DNA of 64,000 nucleotides from Liolophura sinensis (GCF_032854445.1 NC_088302.1:5885338-5949337); one strand, 5' to 3'. Shown: positions 34,860 to 47,199, counted from the first letter of the stretch. Notes: generated by a model not told the origin, from the sequence alone. Made by a program: numbers and translations.

Positions 34860-35700
34860 TACTAGGTGTATGTTTCAAATCACACATTGCAAGCTACACA
34901 CAAATGTAATAAAGTCTTGATCCATATATTGACACACAAATATAAGTCTTTAACAAAACACTGCAGGTTAGACACAAATCTACTGTACACAAAAATCTGC
35001 TATAAAGTATTGAACCACACATTGTACGCTACACACAAGTCTAATGTACACACAAATCTGCTGTAAAGTATTGAACCACACGCCGTACGCTACACGCAAA
35101 TCTAATGTACACACAAATATGCTATAAAGCCTTGAACCACACATTGTACGCTACACTCAAATCTAATGTACACAAAAATCTGCTATAAAGTCTTGAACCA
35201 CACATTGTACGCTACTCACAAATCTAATGTACACACAAATCTGCCATAAAGTATTGAACCACGCATTGTACGCTACAAACAAATCTACTGAACACACAAA
35301 TCTGCTGTAAAGTATTAAACTATACGCTGTACGCTACACACAAATCTGCTATACAGTCTTGAACCAAGCATTGTACGCTACACACAAATCTAGTGTCCAG
35401 ACAAACTTACTATACAATCTTGAATCATACAAGTACACGTAAATCTATTAGAGAATCTGTAACCACATACTGTACATACAAATGCACATGTATTATAAAG
35501 TTTTTCAGCGCACAATACAAGGTACACACAAATCTAATGCACACGTAAATCTCTTATACAAACTTGAACCAACCAATACAAGGTACACACAAATCTACTG
35601 TATATACGAGTCTGTTGTGCAGTCTTGAAATACACACTCCACGCTACACACAATCCGATTATAAAATTTTACCCACATGCTACAAGTCTTAGTCTAGTCT
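34860..35700. repeat. 61-bp minisatellite, about 12 diverged copies
   Basis: Equivalent TGAACCAC segments fall at 35011, 35072, 35133 and 35194, giving a 61-bp period. Units contain ACACAAATCTGCTATAAAGT, TTGAACCACACATTGTACGC and TACACACAAATCTAATGTAC. Edges are diverged, with incomplete units before 34980 and after 35400. Confidence 0.93.
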
Positions 35701-37578
35701 TTTAAACTGCATGTACATTCCCTGCAGATTCCTGGTTTTTGAGACTGGCGTAACCTGCACCGGCTTTGAAAGTTGACAGAAATAAAACAGCGTCAAAACC
35801 TTATTCAATAGTCTTTCATTGGTACTCTGAAATACTGCACATAGAAATTTCCAAAGTTTCTAAAGTGTATAGTTAACACAACTTTTTTTTGACAACAAAA
35901 AATAAAAATGATGGACACTATTAAGGTGTCCTAATGCCACACTTCATGTTCAATTATTGCCTTAATACACCTGTAATACTGTGGAAAACATAAGTCATAA
36001 TCACCCATTCCCTTCCCTTTCAATTTAAACCAGGTGAGAGAAGAAATTAAATATTTACAGTTAGAAACTTAGTGGTCATGTATGCTTCCTGGACAGTCGT
36101 TGGAGATCAGATACGAAGGATTGCACTATCTGATTTTGCTACTTTTGTCGTAACTCGCCCTGCTGCACATGTTTACCTGAGGTATATCTAGGGTAATGCA
36201 GTGTACCGCTGCACCTGATAACCCCGCTTGTAATAGTAGTATCATGATTGAATGTAATCCTTCTGTGTGTGAAATTTATAAGGATTGGTTATCTTTTGTA
36301 ACCCGAAACAGGTCAAAAGGTTCACGGCGTGCAGAAGAGGCAAGCTGTCAACAACTCACCGGAAGTGTGGGGGTTAGGGAAATGAATGAACACAGGTAGC
36401 GTCACAGGGTTCAGAAAAAAGACAGTTTATTTATTAATACATGTAAAGATTTTTAAACATAGAAGTGTTTTTAATACGTGGAAAAATCTGTGTTACAGAA
36501 ACACGGAATATGTTTTTATTTGTATATTAATACATGGAAGTATTTAAACGCTATAAAATATTTCTAGAAAAATATTTTTACAGCCACGCGAAATATTTTT
36601 TAATATCTTTTGAAAAAATATTTTCCTCTGAAAAAATAATATACTCATTCATACATGGTAATCAGGTTGATAATCTATGATAATATCAAACATAGGCTAT
36701 GTACAATATTTGAACAAAAACAAACACGAACCGGTAAGTAACAAGTTTACTTCGTAATTAGGCCCACTGGCCTGATTGTTCTACGGGTCATAATGTTGAC
36801 AATATCGATGTATAAGGAAGTACATGCATTAAGAACCACTGTAATCTTGGAAGTCTCCTTCTGTGATTTTCTAACAAACACGAGAGAAAGTTTGGAGAGC
36901 TTATTTGGTCGGCACCATGCATTCTAAATTAATGTATAATATTAATATTAATAATATAGAAAGTCACAAATTTGGTACAATTTTCAGGACGAGCATGGCC
37001 GCTAAGACACGACGCTTGTGTTCACGAACATCGCCCTGACCGAGTGCCAAACTAAAAGAAACATCAGCCCATTGAACACGGAACACATCTGATACTCTTT
37101 GGTTGGGTATCAGGCGTGATGGTATTTTCTCATTGTCACATTGCCTAATACCGGTGGCACGGGTGAGCTCCTAGGTTTTGTGCCATCACTCTAGATAGCT
37201 ATAACATCGCAAAATGGCGTCACCAAATGAGTGGCTGGGTACTGACGATTGCTTGCTATTTATTTTGTTGATGACCGGTTCAGAGTTTTTTTAAAAATAT
37301 TTTTAGAACATTTCTGGAATACTACTTTATTAATTAATTCAGTTTTATTGGCTGACTTTATGTTCACTTTAAATAAATAAATATTCGCTATGAGTAAAAA
37401 GTGGATTGTATACATACGGTAGATCTGCAGACAATGAAAGCATTTTTCACAAGGATCTTTTGTACTTGGAATAAACTGTCTAATGTTTTAAGTTATATAA
37501 CATTTTTTGCGTTTAGAGACGAATTTTTAACTGTCGATTTAAGAAATAAGGTCGCGTGCTGTGAATGTAAAGCGGCTA
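35701..37578. other. Intergenic stretch with no recognised gene
   Basis: AT-rich. A fragment near 36990-37050 (GCATGGCCGCTAAGACACGA) looks tRNA-like and may be an old SINE head, but no body or tail is attached. Confidence 0.4.
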
Positions 37579-37677
37579 TTTTGTAGTCAATAAGGTGGGC
37601 GAGGTAAATATTTTAGGTGAAAGGGGTAACCTGAGGACTAAAATTTGTTAACCTCGTCCACCTTATCGACTATAAAA
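37579..37677. other. Short foldback (inverted repeat) element
   Basis: The left arm TTTTGTAGTCAATAAGGTGG, continuing GCGAGGTAAA (37579-37609), pairs with the right arm TTTGTTAACCTCGTCCACCT, continuing TATCGACTATAAAA (37644-37677), with a few mismatches and a loop of about 34 nt. It could be a tiny MITE or a structured RNA; no target duplication is obvious. Confidence 0.65.
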
Positions 37678-37944
37678 CTACTACTAAATATGAAAAACTC
37701 CAGTCATGTAAACACTTTTACATTGTTTCTAGACAAAAGAGGTATCAGTCTATATAGTCACTGATTTCAGTCCGAACGAGTATCAAGCTGAGGACAAATG
37801 CGGCTGTTGAAAATAGAATACGTACTTTTATGATCTGTTTATCCTATACCTTTATTTTGCTTAAAAAGTGGTCAAAACGCACACGGTTACCGACTTGCTA
37901 CAACTAGAGACCCTGCACCAACAAAATGTAGTTCATAATACCTA

Positions 37945-39295
37945 TACCTCCCTGTAGTGCTTACCTACCTACCTATACCTCCCTTTAACTCTTACTTGCT
38001 ACCTATACCTCACTGTAGTGCTTACCTACCTACCTATACCGCCCTGTAGTGCTTACCTACCTACCTATACCTCCCTGTAGTGCTTACCTACCTACCTATA
38101 CCTCCCTGTAGTGCTTACCTACCTACCTATACCTCCCTGTAGTGCTTACCTACCTACCTATACCTCCCTGTAGTGCTTACCTACCTACCTATACCTCCCT
38201 GTAGTGCTTACCTACCTACCTATACCTCCCTGTAGTGCTTACCTACCTACCTATACCTCCCTGTAGTGCTTACCTACCTACCTATACCTCCCTTTAACTC
38301 TTACTTGCTACCTATACCTCACTGTAGTGCTTACCTACCTACCTATACCTCCCTGTAGTGCTTACCTACCTACCTATACCGCCCTGTAGTGCTTACCTAC
38401 CTACCTATACCTCCCTGTAGTGCTTACCTACCTACCTATACCTCCCTGTAGTGCTTACCTACCTACCTATACCTCCCTGTAGTGCTTACCTACCTACCTA
38501 TACCTCCCTGTAGTGCTCACCTACCTACCTATACCTCCCTTTAACTCTTACTTGCTACCTATACCTCACTGTAGTGCTTACCTACCTACCTATACCTCCC
38601 TGTAGTGCTTACCTACCTACCTGTACCGCCCTGTAGTGCTTACCTACCTACCTATACCTCCCTGTAGTGCTTACCTACCTACCTATACCTCCCTTTAACT
38701 CTTACTTGCTACCTATACCTCACTGTAGTGCTTACCTACCTACCTATACCTCCCTTTAACTCTTACTTGCTACCTATACCTCCCTGTAGCTCTTACCTTC
38801 CTACCTATACCTCACTGTACTCTTTCACTCACTCACTCACTCACTCACCTTTCTACCTATACCCCCCTTTAGCTCTTACCTTCTTTCATGTTCCTCCCCG
38901 TAGCTCTTACCTTTCTATCTATACCTCCCTGTAGCCCTACCTTCCTACCTACATCTCCCTGTAGCTCTCACCTTCTTTCCTGTACCTCCCTATAGCCCTT
39001 ACCTTCCTACCCATATCTCCTTGTAATACTTACCTTCCTGCCCATAGCATACATACACACACCTCCCTGTAGCACGTAGGCCTACCATCTTACATCTATC
39101 TCACTATAGCTCTTCCCCTCCTACCTACAACTCCCTGTAGCTCTTACCTTCCTGTCTATACCTCACTGTGGCTCTTACCTTTCTACCTACACCTCCTTGT
39201 AACTCTTACCTTCTTTTCTGTACCTCACCGTATCGCTTACCTTCCTACTTAGACCTCATTGTAGCTCTTACTTTCCTACCTATAACTCACTGCGG
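37945..39295. repeat. 31-bp CT-rich minisatellite with higher-order structure
   Basis: Many copies of GTGCTTACCTACCTACCTAT plus ACCTCCCTGTA. A marker variant (CCCTTTAACTCTTACTTGCT) recurs at about 37981, 38290, 38537, 38691 and 38750, and the stretch after each resembles the stretch after the others, so blocks of several units were duplicated. After about 38780 the units become diverged (CTCTTACCTTCCTACC). There is strong strand asymmetry: the + strand is almost purine-poor. Confidence 0.96.
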
Positions 39296-39568
39296 GGGCC
39301 TCCATGGCTCAGTTGGTTAGCGCGCTAGCGCAGCGTAATGACCCAAGAGCCTCTCACCAATGCGGTCGCTGTGAGTTCAAGTCCAGCTCATGCTGGCTTC
39401 CTCTCCGGCTGCACGTGGAAGGTCTGTCAGCAACCTGCGGATGGCCATGGGTTTCCCCGGGGCGCTGCCCGGTTTACATAATAAACCATAATGCTGGCCG
39501 CCGTCATATAAGTGAAATATTCTTGAGTACGGCGTAAAACACCAATCAAAATAAATAAAATAAATATA
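39296..39568 (+). mobile_element. tRNA-derived SINE (family B), full length, inside the 31-bp array
   Basis: The best family B copy: head GGCCTCCATGGCTCAGTTGG, TTAGCGCGCTAGCGCAGCGT (A box), CGCTGTGAGTTCAAGTCCAG (B box), body CTCTCCGGCTGCACGTGGAA, AACCTGCGGATGGCCATGGG, ATGCTGGCCGCCGTCATATA, tail AGTGAAATATTCTTGAGTAC, GGCGTAAAACACCAATCAAA and an (ATAAA)n end. The array (TACCTCACTG-type units) resumes directly after the tail. Confidence 0.96.
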
Positions 39569-40155
39569 CCTCACTGAAGGTCTTACCTTCTTTCCTGTAC
39601 CTCCCTGTAGCTCTTACCTTCCTACCTATACCTCACTGTAGCTCTTTTCTTTTTCCTATATCTCCCTGTAGTGCTTACCTTCCTGCCTATAGTATATATA
39701 GGCTCACCTCCCTATAGACCTTACCTTCTTACATCTACCTCCCTATAGCTCCTACTTTCCTATTTAAATGTATACCTTCTTTTAGTTCTTACCTCCCTGT
39801 GTGTATATATACACACCTCCCTGTAGCTCTTACCTTCCTATCTACACCTCCCTGCAGCTCTTACCTTCCTACCTATACCTACCTGTAGGCCTCACCTTCC
39901 TACCTACACCTCCCTGTGGTTCTTACCATCCTACCTTCCTGTCTATACCTCCCTTTTACTCTTACCTTCTTTCCTGTAGCTCCATGTGGCTCTTACCTTC
40001 CTATCGAAACCTCCCTGTACTGCTTACCTTCCTGCCTACAGCATATATATACACCTCCCTTTAGCCCTTACCTTCTTACATCTACCTCCCTATAGATCTT
40101 ACCTTCCTACCTATAACTCCCTGTAGCTCTTACCTTCCTACCTATACCTCCAGTA
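39569..40155. repeat. 31-bp CT-rich minisatellite, diverged right part
   Basis: Diverged units such as CCTCCCTGTAGCTCTTACCT then TCCTACCTATA continue from before the SINE. Length variants include AGTATATATAGGC and GTGTATATATACACACC segments. Confidence 0.9.
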
Positions 40156-40164
40156 CATCTTTGC

Positions 40165-40270
40165 AAGTATGTATACTTTGATATTTGCAAATATGTATAG
40201 TTAGGTTTTTGCATATATGTATACTCTGGTGTCTGCAAATATGTATACTTTGGTGTTTGCAATGATATAC
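40165..40270. repeat. About 25-bp repeat, four copies
   Basis: TTTGCAAATATGTATACTTT plus GGTGT-like units, directly next to the 31-bp array but unrelated in sequence. Confidence 0.75.
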
Positions 40271-40499
40271 ATTATATATATCATATACCAGAGCTTTATG
40301 CATTTATGGTAACAGCTTTCACATAAATATTTGTCTTCTCTGTTCATGTCTGTTATTGAAGTCTACGAACATGGTCACTATACCAACATAGATACATTTT
40401 GAAAATCTAATAATAATGAGTATTCAGTGACTTTGGGTTACAGAACTATTAAATATTCTGCTGCGTGTACCTCTCCAGTCTTGTGATAGAAGGTCTGTC

Positions 40500-40725
40500 A
40501 GCAACTTAAGAATATTTCACTTATACGACGGCGACCAGTATCATGGGGGGTGGAAACCAGGCTAAACCCGGGGAAAACCCACGACCGCCTGCAGATTGCT
40601 AACAGACCTTCCCAGGTATCACCTGGGAGGAAGCCAGCATGAGCTGGACGGCTGAATTCATAGCGATTGCATTTTGATCAGAGGCCCAGTGCTATTGTGA
40701 TGTGCTAGCACGCTAACCGTATGTA
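40500..40725 (-). mobile_element. tRNA-derived SINE (family B), minus orientation
   Basis: AAGAATATTTCACTTATACG, ACGGCGACCAGTATCATGGG, GGGGAAAACCCACGACCGCC, then AGGAAGCCAGCATGAGCTGG (matching the GCTCATGCTGGCTTCCT body at 39390) and a head with GTGCTAGCACGCTAACCG. The AT-rich tail and the ACGCCGTA block are missing at the left end. Confidence 0.88.
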
Positions 40726-41689
40726 CATCTCTTGCAGTTATTATTATTAATACACACTTCATGGATGCTGATTGTAATAAATATATCTCGTGTCATAATT
40801 TACATATAAGGCATATGTAGACATGTACCTGGAAGAATCTATCGCTAATATATTTATTTACCTTTATCGCTGTTATAGCGAAAATCTCCTCAGTTCACAT
40901 ACATTTGAAAGTAAACCTTGCAATGTGCTGTGACAACGTGCATGTTCAACAGATGAAGTGGGAATAAGAGTTCAGTAATACCAATATTCCAAGTAAGTGT
41001 ATATTTGTTCGGAAAATGTTGTGTTAATAGCATTTTCAATTTACCCTTTTCTTTGATGTGAAATCAATAATTACGGATCCTGCAATTATTGTCGTACACC
41101 TGTTTGCATAAATGGACTTGCATTTTCACAATTTTGGCTCTCTTGCAAAGACGTCAGTGCCAAATGCAAGGGCGTTTGGCAAGGGCGTAATTACTGCGAA
41201 TGATACAAGCTCTATAATACTGCATGCACGGTAGACCGAGCCTAATCACGAATACAAAGTCTTGATCTCTTGCCATGCGCATACCGGCCAGAATTTTAAC
41301 ATAGCTGCAGTGATTATACGTCATTATTTCATTCATAAGTAGTGCGGATCCCATTCATGCCAACTATTAACAGCATTCCAGCCTGGGTTCTTCGGTGCAG
41401 CGACGTAGGTTTAGCTAGTTTCTCCCGCCCTCACTAACTGTGATAAAGTGCCCGTGATGTCGGCCCCGGCCGGACTGAATGGAAAATGAGTGAAACGCTA
41501 AACCATGATAGGAAACATCTTTTGCCCAGCTGACTGACGGCGAGGTATGTGTCATAATGATTCATATAACTTTGATTTGCCTCGCTGCATGAAGTTATAT
41601 ACAATTGTTATATAAAGACAAACTTGGTATCCGCAATGAAACTAAGGCTGTAATTCAAAATTTTAATTAACTCATTCGACTAAAGCGTT
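40726..41689. other. Intergenic stretch with no recognised feature
   Basis: Unique AT-rich sequence; a minus-strand frame at 41154-41354 is short and without domain signals. Confidence 0.45.
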
Positions 41690-41850
41690 GTTCTTGATGA
41701 AGTAGTAGTCCCTCACCAATGAGGTCACAGGTTCGAATCCCGCTTTCGGTGGTTAGTGTTCGCCTTTTATGACAGTATAGGTTTGTTAGTTGAATATTCT
41801 TCAGTTGTAAGGCGTTAAACACCGATGAAATTATTAAGAACATAAAAATT
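41690..41850 (+). mobile_element. Short tRNA-derived SINE of a third type
   Basis: GAGGTCACAGGTTCGAATCC is an intact B box (GGTTCGAATCC), followed about 70 bp later by a tail GAATATTCTTCAGTTGTAAG and GCGTTAAACACCGATGAAAT that resembles the family A and B tails. The body between them matches neither family, so this is a separate short SINE type. A real tRNA is excluded because no cloverleaf partner for the acceptor stem is evident. Confidence 0.7.
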
Positions 41851-43197
41851 AATAATATACAATTCGTGATGTTATTTTGTGGGAATAGTGTATCTAAGTG
41901 CCAGTGGGTTTGTCTAATGTGAGTACACCTGTGGTAAGTGCTACTTCTTTCCCTTAAAGAGGCCATGCTATATATTTTTGGCAAATAATCCATACATGCT
42001 GATCAAATAAAACTTTTTGTGCTTACCAAGAATTGGTCAAATTACTACCTTCCTGCAAATATCAGACTCGTACTTGAACAGTTTATTGTGTTCAAATGAT
42101 TCTAAAGTTTGAAAAGCTATAATACGTCCCGCTTTATAAATTTTAGGTACTTTATTACCGATTTTGAACGGTACCTCGAGCACAGACTATAAGCTGAAAT
42201 TTTGTGAAAGGTAATTATTTGTGCTATTCTAAAATAACAGCATAAAGTCGATTAGGTTTATATGTTGATCGATTTTTGTTTGGAGAGAATCGGTATATCC
42301 TCTTTAATTATAGGTCTCAGAACGTAAATTGCTCAAGAAGGCCCGTGCACTCGATATCAGCTAACATCTATTTTCATTGGTTTGAAAAAATGCAGCGGTA
42401 ACATGAGTGTCGTATAACAATCAGACACTGTGGTGAGTATTGTGTGGGTATGAACAGCCCTGTTTGATATACACTTACGACATATACTCCTCAATCCTCG
42501 TGTTAGATATGAGTGTAAAGCACCTTACGTATGTATTGAAATGGATTTGAAACCTGAATACGCCAGACAAAAATCCGAATGCGGGCATTTAAGTCTATTT
42601 ATACGTGTAAGTGCTGTAAGTGGATGTCACACCCACAAATAGCATTAAAGATCAAAGCAGTTTTCAAAGTAATTGTAATGGAGTCACAAAACGTCAGCGA
42701 AGGCGTATCAACGGTGGATATTTCACACAAGATCAGACAGCCTTCAGAATTGCTCCTCTTGAGTAACGGCGACATTTTTAGAATTTAGACGCCTCCAGAA
42801 GTTTTACAGCTATATATGTAGATGCACACATACATTTATGCCCTCGCCGAATGATTCAGTGTCGGTATATCACAAGCTTGTCCTATACCCAGCTAGCAGA
42901 TCTCTTCTACGTTATAGGTATGATCTTAGGTCTGTCTGTAACGCTGATATAACAGATTTCACATACATAACTCCACCACACTACACTTATTTTGTTGCGC
43001 GTCACGTACAGCAGTATTCATATCACAGAGGTTTTCCGCCTGTCTCATTTCATTACGCTAGCCGTGATGTTTGCAGGCAATGTGGACAGTGAAAGCCGAA
43101 GTCGCACTTTGCCTGTACAGCAGTTCTATATAAACATCTATTTTATCTTTAAAAATTAAAACATCATGGTCCAATAATATGTTTATTTACTTTAACG
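41851..43197. other. Intergenic stretch with no recognised gene
   Basis: Small frames only (for example 42579-42788 and 42838-43092) without domains or flanking splice signals that could be tied together. Confidence 0.4.
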
Positions 43198-43384
43198 CCA
43201 TACTCAAATACTTTTCTCCTCTCCGGTCGTACGTGGGAAGGTCTTGCAGCAACCTGCGGATGGTGGTGGGTTTCCCTCAGGCTCTGCCTGGTTTCCTCCC
43301 ACCGTAATGCTGGCCGCCGTTGTATAAGTGAAATATTCTTGAGCATGGCGTAAAACGCCAATAACTAACTGACTAAATAAATAA
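43198..43384 (+). mobile_element. Family B SINE, 3' two thirds
   Basis: CTCCTCTCCGGTCGTACGTG, GCAACCTGCGGATGGTGGTG, TTCCTCCCACCGTAATGCTG, GCCGCCGTTGTATAAGTGAA, TATTCTTGAGCATGGCGTAA, then ACGCCAATAACTAACTGACT and an AAATAAATAAA tail. The tRNA-like head is missing. A second, badly degraded minus-strand piece may follow (43385-43460). Confidence 0.9.
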
Positions 43385-43460
43385 ACCAGATACTTTTGAC
43401 TTATGATGGCGCTCAGACATATAGGAGGAAGAAACCGGAGTCTCGCGTCAAGGTGTAAAA

Positions 43461-46400
43461 TAACTGCTACGCTGACAAGTCTCCTGACGTAAAGCCACAG
43501 CAGAGCGCACGAGAGATGGATTCAAGTCCACGGCCATAAAGACATGTGAAGTCCATTTAGTTCTTCTTTCAGTTGCATGTATTGAACAAAGAATCAGTTT
43601 CGTCGTAGTCTCAGCTTTTCCCCTATATGCATCAAAATAATGCCTGTATGCATTCATAAGAATATACGCGTTATATCAGTTTTTCTTTCCAGATCTTGAA
43701 GTAAAAGGGTTGTTAATTACACCTATATATGCAAGGGGTAAGATATTTAAAACAAAATATACTTAAGGAAATAAGTATATTTATATTTGTCAAAGGTTTA
43801 AGAATGGAGATAAGTGTACTATATAGTCTCATCAATACACGACGGGTAAGGTTGATGTGATAGAGCTTTTACACATGTATATATTAAATTATTGAACAGA
43901 GTATAATAATAGTTGATTGTATACAAAGGTTAGGATTGTCTGTCTTTCTGGTGTCTACCAATTTTGCTTACATGCTTTGATTACATAACCCATGTTTATC
44001 ATCTTTCGCTTTAATTAAGTTTAATTATCTTTGTACACATGTCACCTATTATAAGAAACAGAGATAGCTGCATTGATTAACAGAAACCGGGTAAACGTCT
44101 ATGTAAAGATGTGCATGTGGGTCGCAGTAACCTTATAATATGTTATATTATACATGTGTTTTTAAAGACACGTAAAAACTAGGTAAAAAGATTTATGAAT
44201 GGAAAAGCTGTTCTTGGTGGATTGTTTCTTCGTGCTTGTTTTTGGAGACGTACGCGGCTGTCACAGACTTCGTCAGTCCCATCCATCTTGTTCATTAATA
44301 TCAGACTTCTCGTCAACAATGGGCTCCTTCTGTGTCCAGACTGCCAATTAATACGCGCCCATTCATTATACCGCTTCATTCATCTTCCACTCAGTGCGCG
44401 TTGATGTAAATTAGAGAGGTCGTTTATGTGCATCCTTCATGGTCCGAATGGCAGACTGATAATAGATCACAGAGATGTGGACTACACATGTATCTTTGGA
44501 TTAATTAAGTCTTTGGGCGATCAGGAGAACATGGGTTTCTTATAGAAGATTTATATATGACAGTATGAAGAATTAAAAGTAGCTAGTGTATATATAGGAA
44601 AATTGGGAAATATTCATTAATCTGTACATAGATAGAAAGATTACGTATAACAAAAATAGGCTTCTGCATGCATGTCTGTTTAATTTAACACTATATTATG
44701 GAAACCGAGACAGGACCTTTCGCTACCCCACTGAATCCGTACCTCACCTTGTATTACAGATGTCATCTCAAAGTCGCAAAATATGCTTTTTACTTCATTT
44801 TAGTATTAAGGCGAGCTACTTGATATTATTCCTTAATTTTGATTGACCGTTATGTTTCGTTAGCGTTGATATGACAATCACTGACTAGTCTACATGTATT
44901 TTATCACAAAATTGGTTTTGTGTTGTACATACATTTTGTAATTAGGCCTTTTTCTGAACTATGTTTTCTGAATTCACCTGACCTTAGATAAATAACTGAT
45001 GTCGTGTGGTGTAGGAATTAGCTTTGACTTCCACAAGAAACTTTATCAATAGTGTGCATGCAATGCTGGAAAACGAAAAGTACGCCATATATACGTGTAT
45101 ATTGGCTAAATATACAAGGTTATGGTTAAAATGGAAATAAAATTGCAAAGTTTTTCATTTTACTTCATATTTGCCAACTGATGAGAGTATTTTTAGAATA
45201 AATCAGGTTTTGGTATTACATTGTACTGTTATCAAATACTTCTTTTCCAAAATGCGCTGAGCCTATAACATTATATTCCGCTCCAGATTTTCAGCCACAT
45301 TCTCTTTAACTGGCCATGGACAGTTGGAGACCCATGTCACACAATGTCTTTCTGCAACCAGAACAAACTCTAAACAATAATGCGAACTGGATATGATTGT
45401 GAATATTAATTTTTGAGTTTTAGATCAGGAAACTTTCAGGAAACTTTTTCTTGAAAGACTGTGGAATATTAGGCTGCCATCAGTTGGGTTGTTTTCTGCA
45501 AGTCTTGATGGTAAATACCGTTCAAGGTACGTGTAGTAATTCCCAGTACTGTGATTGGCCTGTGTGCTGGATGGCGTCATAGGTGCGTGTCAATGGAGTA
45601 ATCTGACAGGTACATATATGACATCTTGTCTGGGGCCATATTTGTATGGTGTGAAAGTGTCAGTCAAACCACAATGTGAAAATATAACAAACATTGTTGA
45701 AACATGTTAGACCCTGACAGAATAACACCGGGCTATCCATCTATCTGAACATAACTACAGACACTGACCAATAAGCCTGTGTATAACACTACACTGGCAG
45801 CATATCATACATAATTACGTGGTACTGTTGATAGAACTAAGCAAAGTATATGAAGAGCAAATGTGCAGAAAGCTTCGGGCACAAAGCTCAAGACCACATA
45901 TATAATACGGGCTGGGAAAAGACCTATAACTAGCTTATAAACAATGCATACAAACATGAAATATTTAACCGTAATGAGTCGATACTGAAATGATTCAACT
46001 TTCTTCTTCCTATACCTGATAAGCCTCTTCACTGAAAACTGCAGCCGTCACTCTAACCATTGGTCAGGCGAAAATCAACGTATACGTGATGGTTGTGAAA
46101 AAGTGTTACATGTTGACAAATCAAAACGAAATTGAGTGAACACACTAGCCTCATATTAAAGGCATAAAAGATGCAAAAAAAAATCAGTTCTCAAAGGAAT
46201 ATCTCGTTGGAAGAAAGTTCAGAACACCCAATACGCATACTCTATCTATGGTTTTATATATTTTCATCGTCTACACTTTTCGATTCAAAAGTTTCAACGG
46301 CCAGATTATTGTTAGAATTAGAAGGCTTGTCAATGTATACTTTGGCATTTAAAAAACTGTTGATTTGTGAGATTCTGTGTATACCAGACATTAGGAATAG

Positions 46401-47199
46401 CTCGAGATATAAAGGTATGTTAAATTTTCCTGCTTAAAGAAAAACTGTCATGCTGGCTGAGGAATGGGGTGAGAAGATATGGAAGTTAAAACGCTTCAAC
46501 GATTTATGTGAATATCTAGAAAAGAAGCCGAATGGGTTAATTGTTAGAAGTGCTAAATTGTAACACGTGGAATGTAGGGACAGTTAAAAACCAGTTCGTC
46601 ACACAGGGAAGGGCGTACAGAATTCGCCATTCGTTAACACAGCGCTGTATGGGACTACTATAAAGCGGCAGTGTCGGCCAATGTGCTAATGTATTTATTG
46701 CGTGCTAACCATCCGTTAATCAACGAATATCAACCTGTGGTTTTGGCCAGATGAAACACGATTTCAATTTGCTGCACGGAAAATCAAAGCGCAAAAAAAT
46801 GCAAAGAATTCGTTTTTCATTTTATCCAATCATCGATTTGTATTCCAGCGAAAGCGTTGGAGTTATAGCCATGAGGTGGTCAACACCTGTAAACAATTAA
46901 TGAGCTTACAAATTACACACGCTGTTTGGAGAAATGTTTCTTAGTCTATATGCAAATCTTCATACCCGGAGAGTTATAGTTTTAACTACATGTATTAAAT
47001 TTTCACAAGTATCACACTAAGCAAGAACACATGTAACGATTTATAGCGAGAGATGAGCGACAGAAATTGGACAAATAATGGGTTCGTCATATTATAAATA
47101 TATTTCTGGGAAACTACTGCTGGGATCCCATGGTTAAATTGTAGTATGTAGATGTAATAAACCCCTGATTCCGGACATGCAACAATCGTCATATCTATC
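43461..47199. other. Intergenic stretch with no recognised gene
   Basis: AT-rich unique sequence. Overlapping frames at 44179-44404 on both strands are the only locally GC-balanced part; they have no recognised product. Confidence 0.4.

Noticed and set aside
41720-41755. Possible tRNA gene (intact B box GGTTCGAATCC)
   Set aside because: No matching acceptor and anticodon stems, and a SINE-type tail follows; taken as a SINE head.
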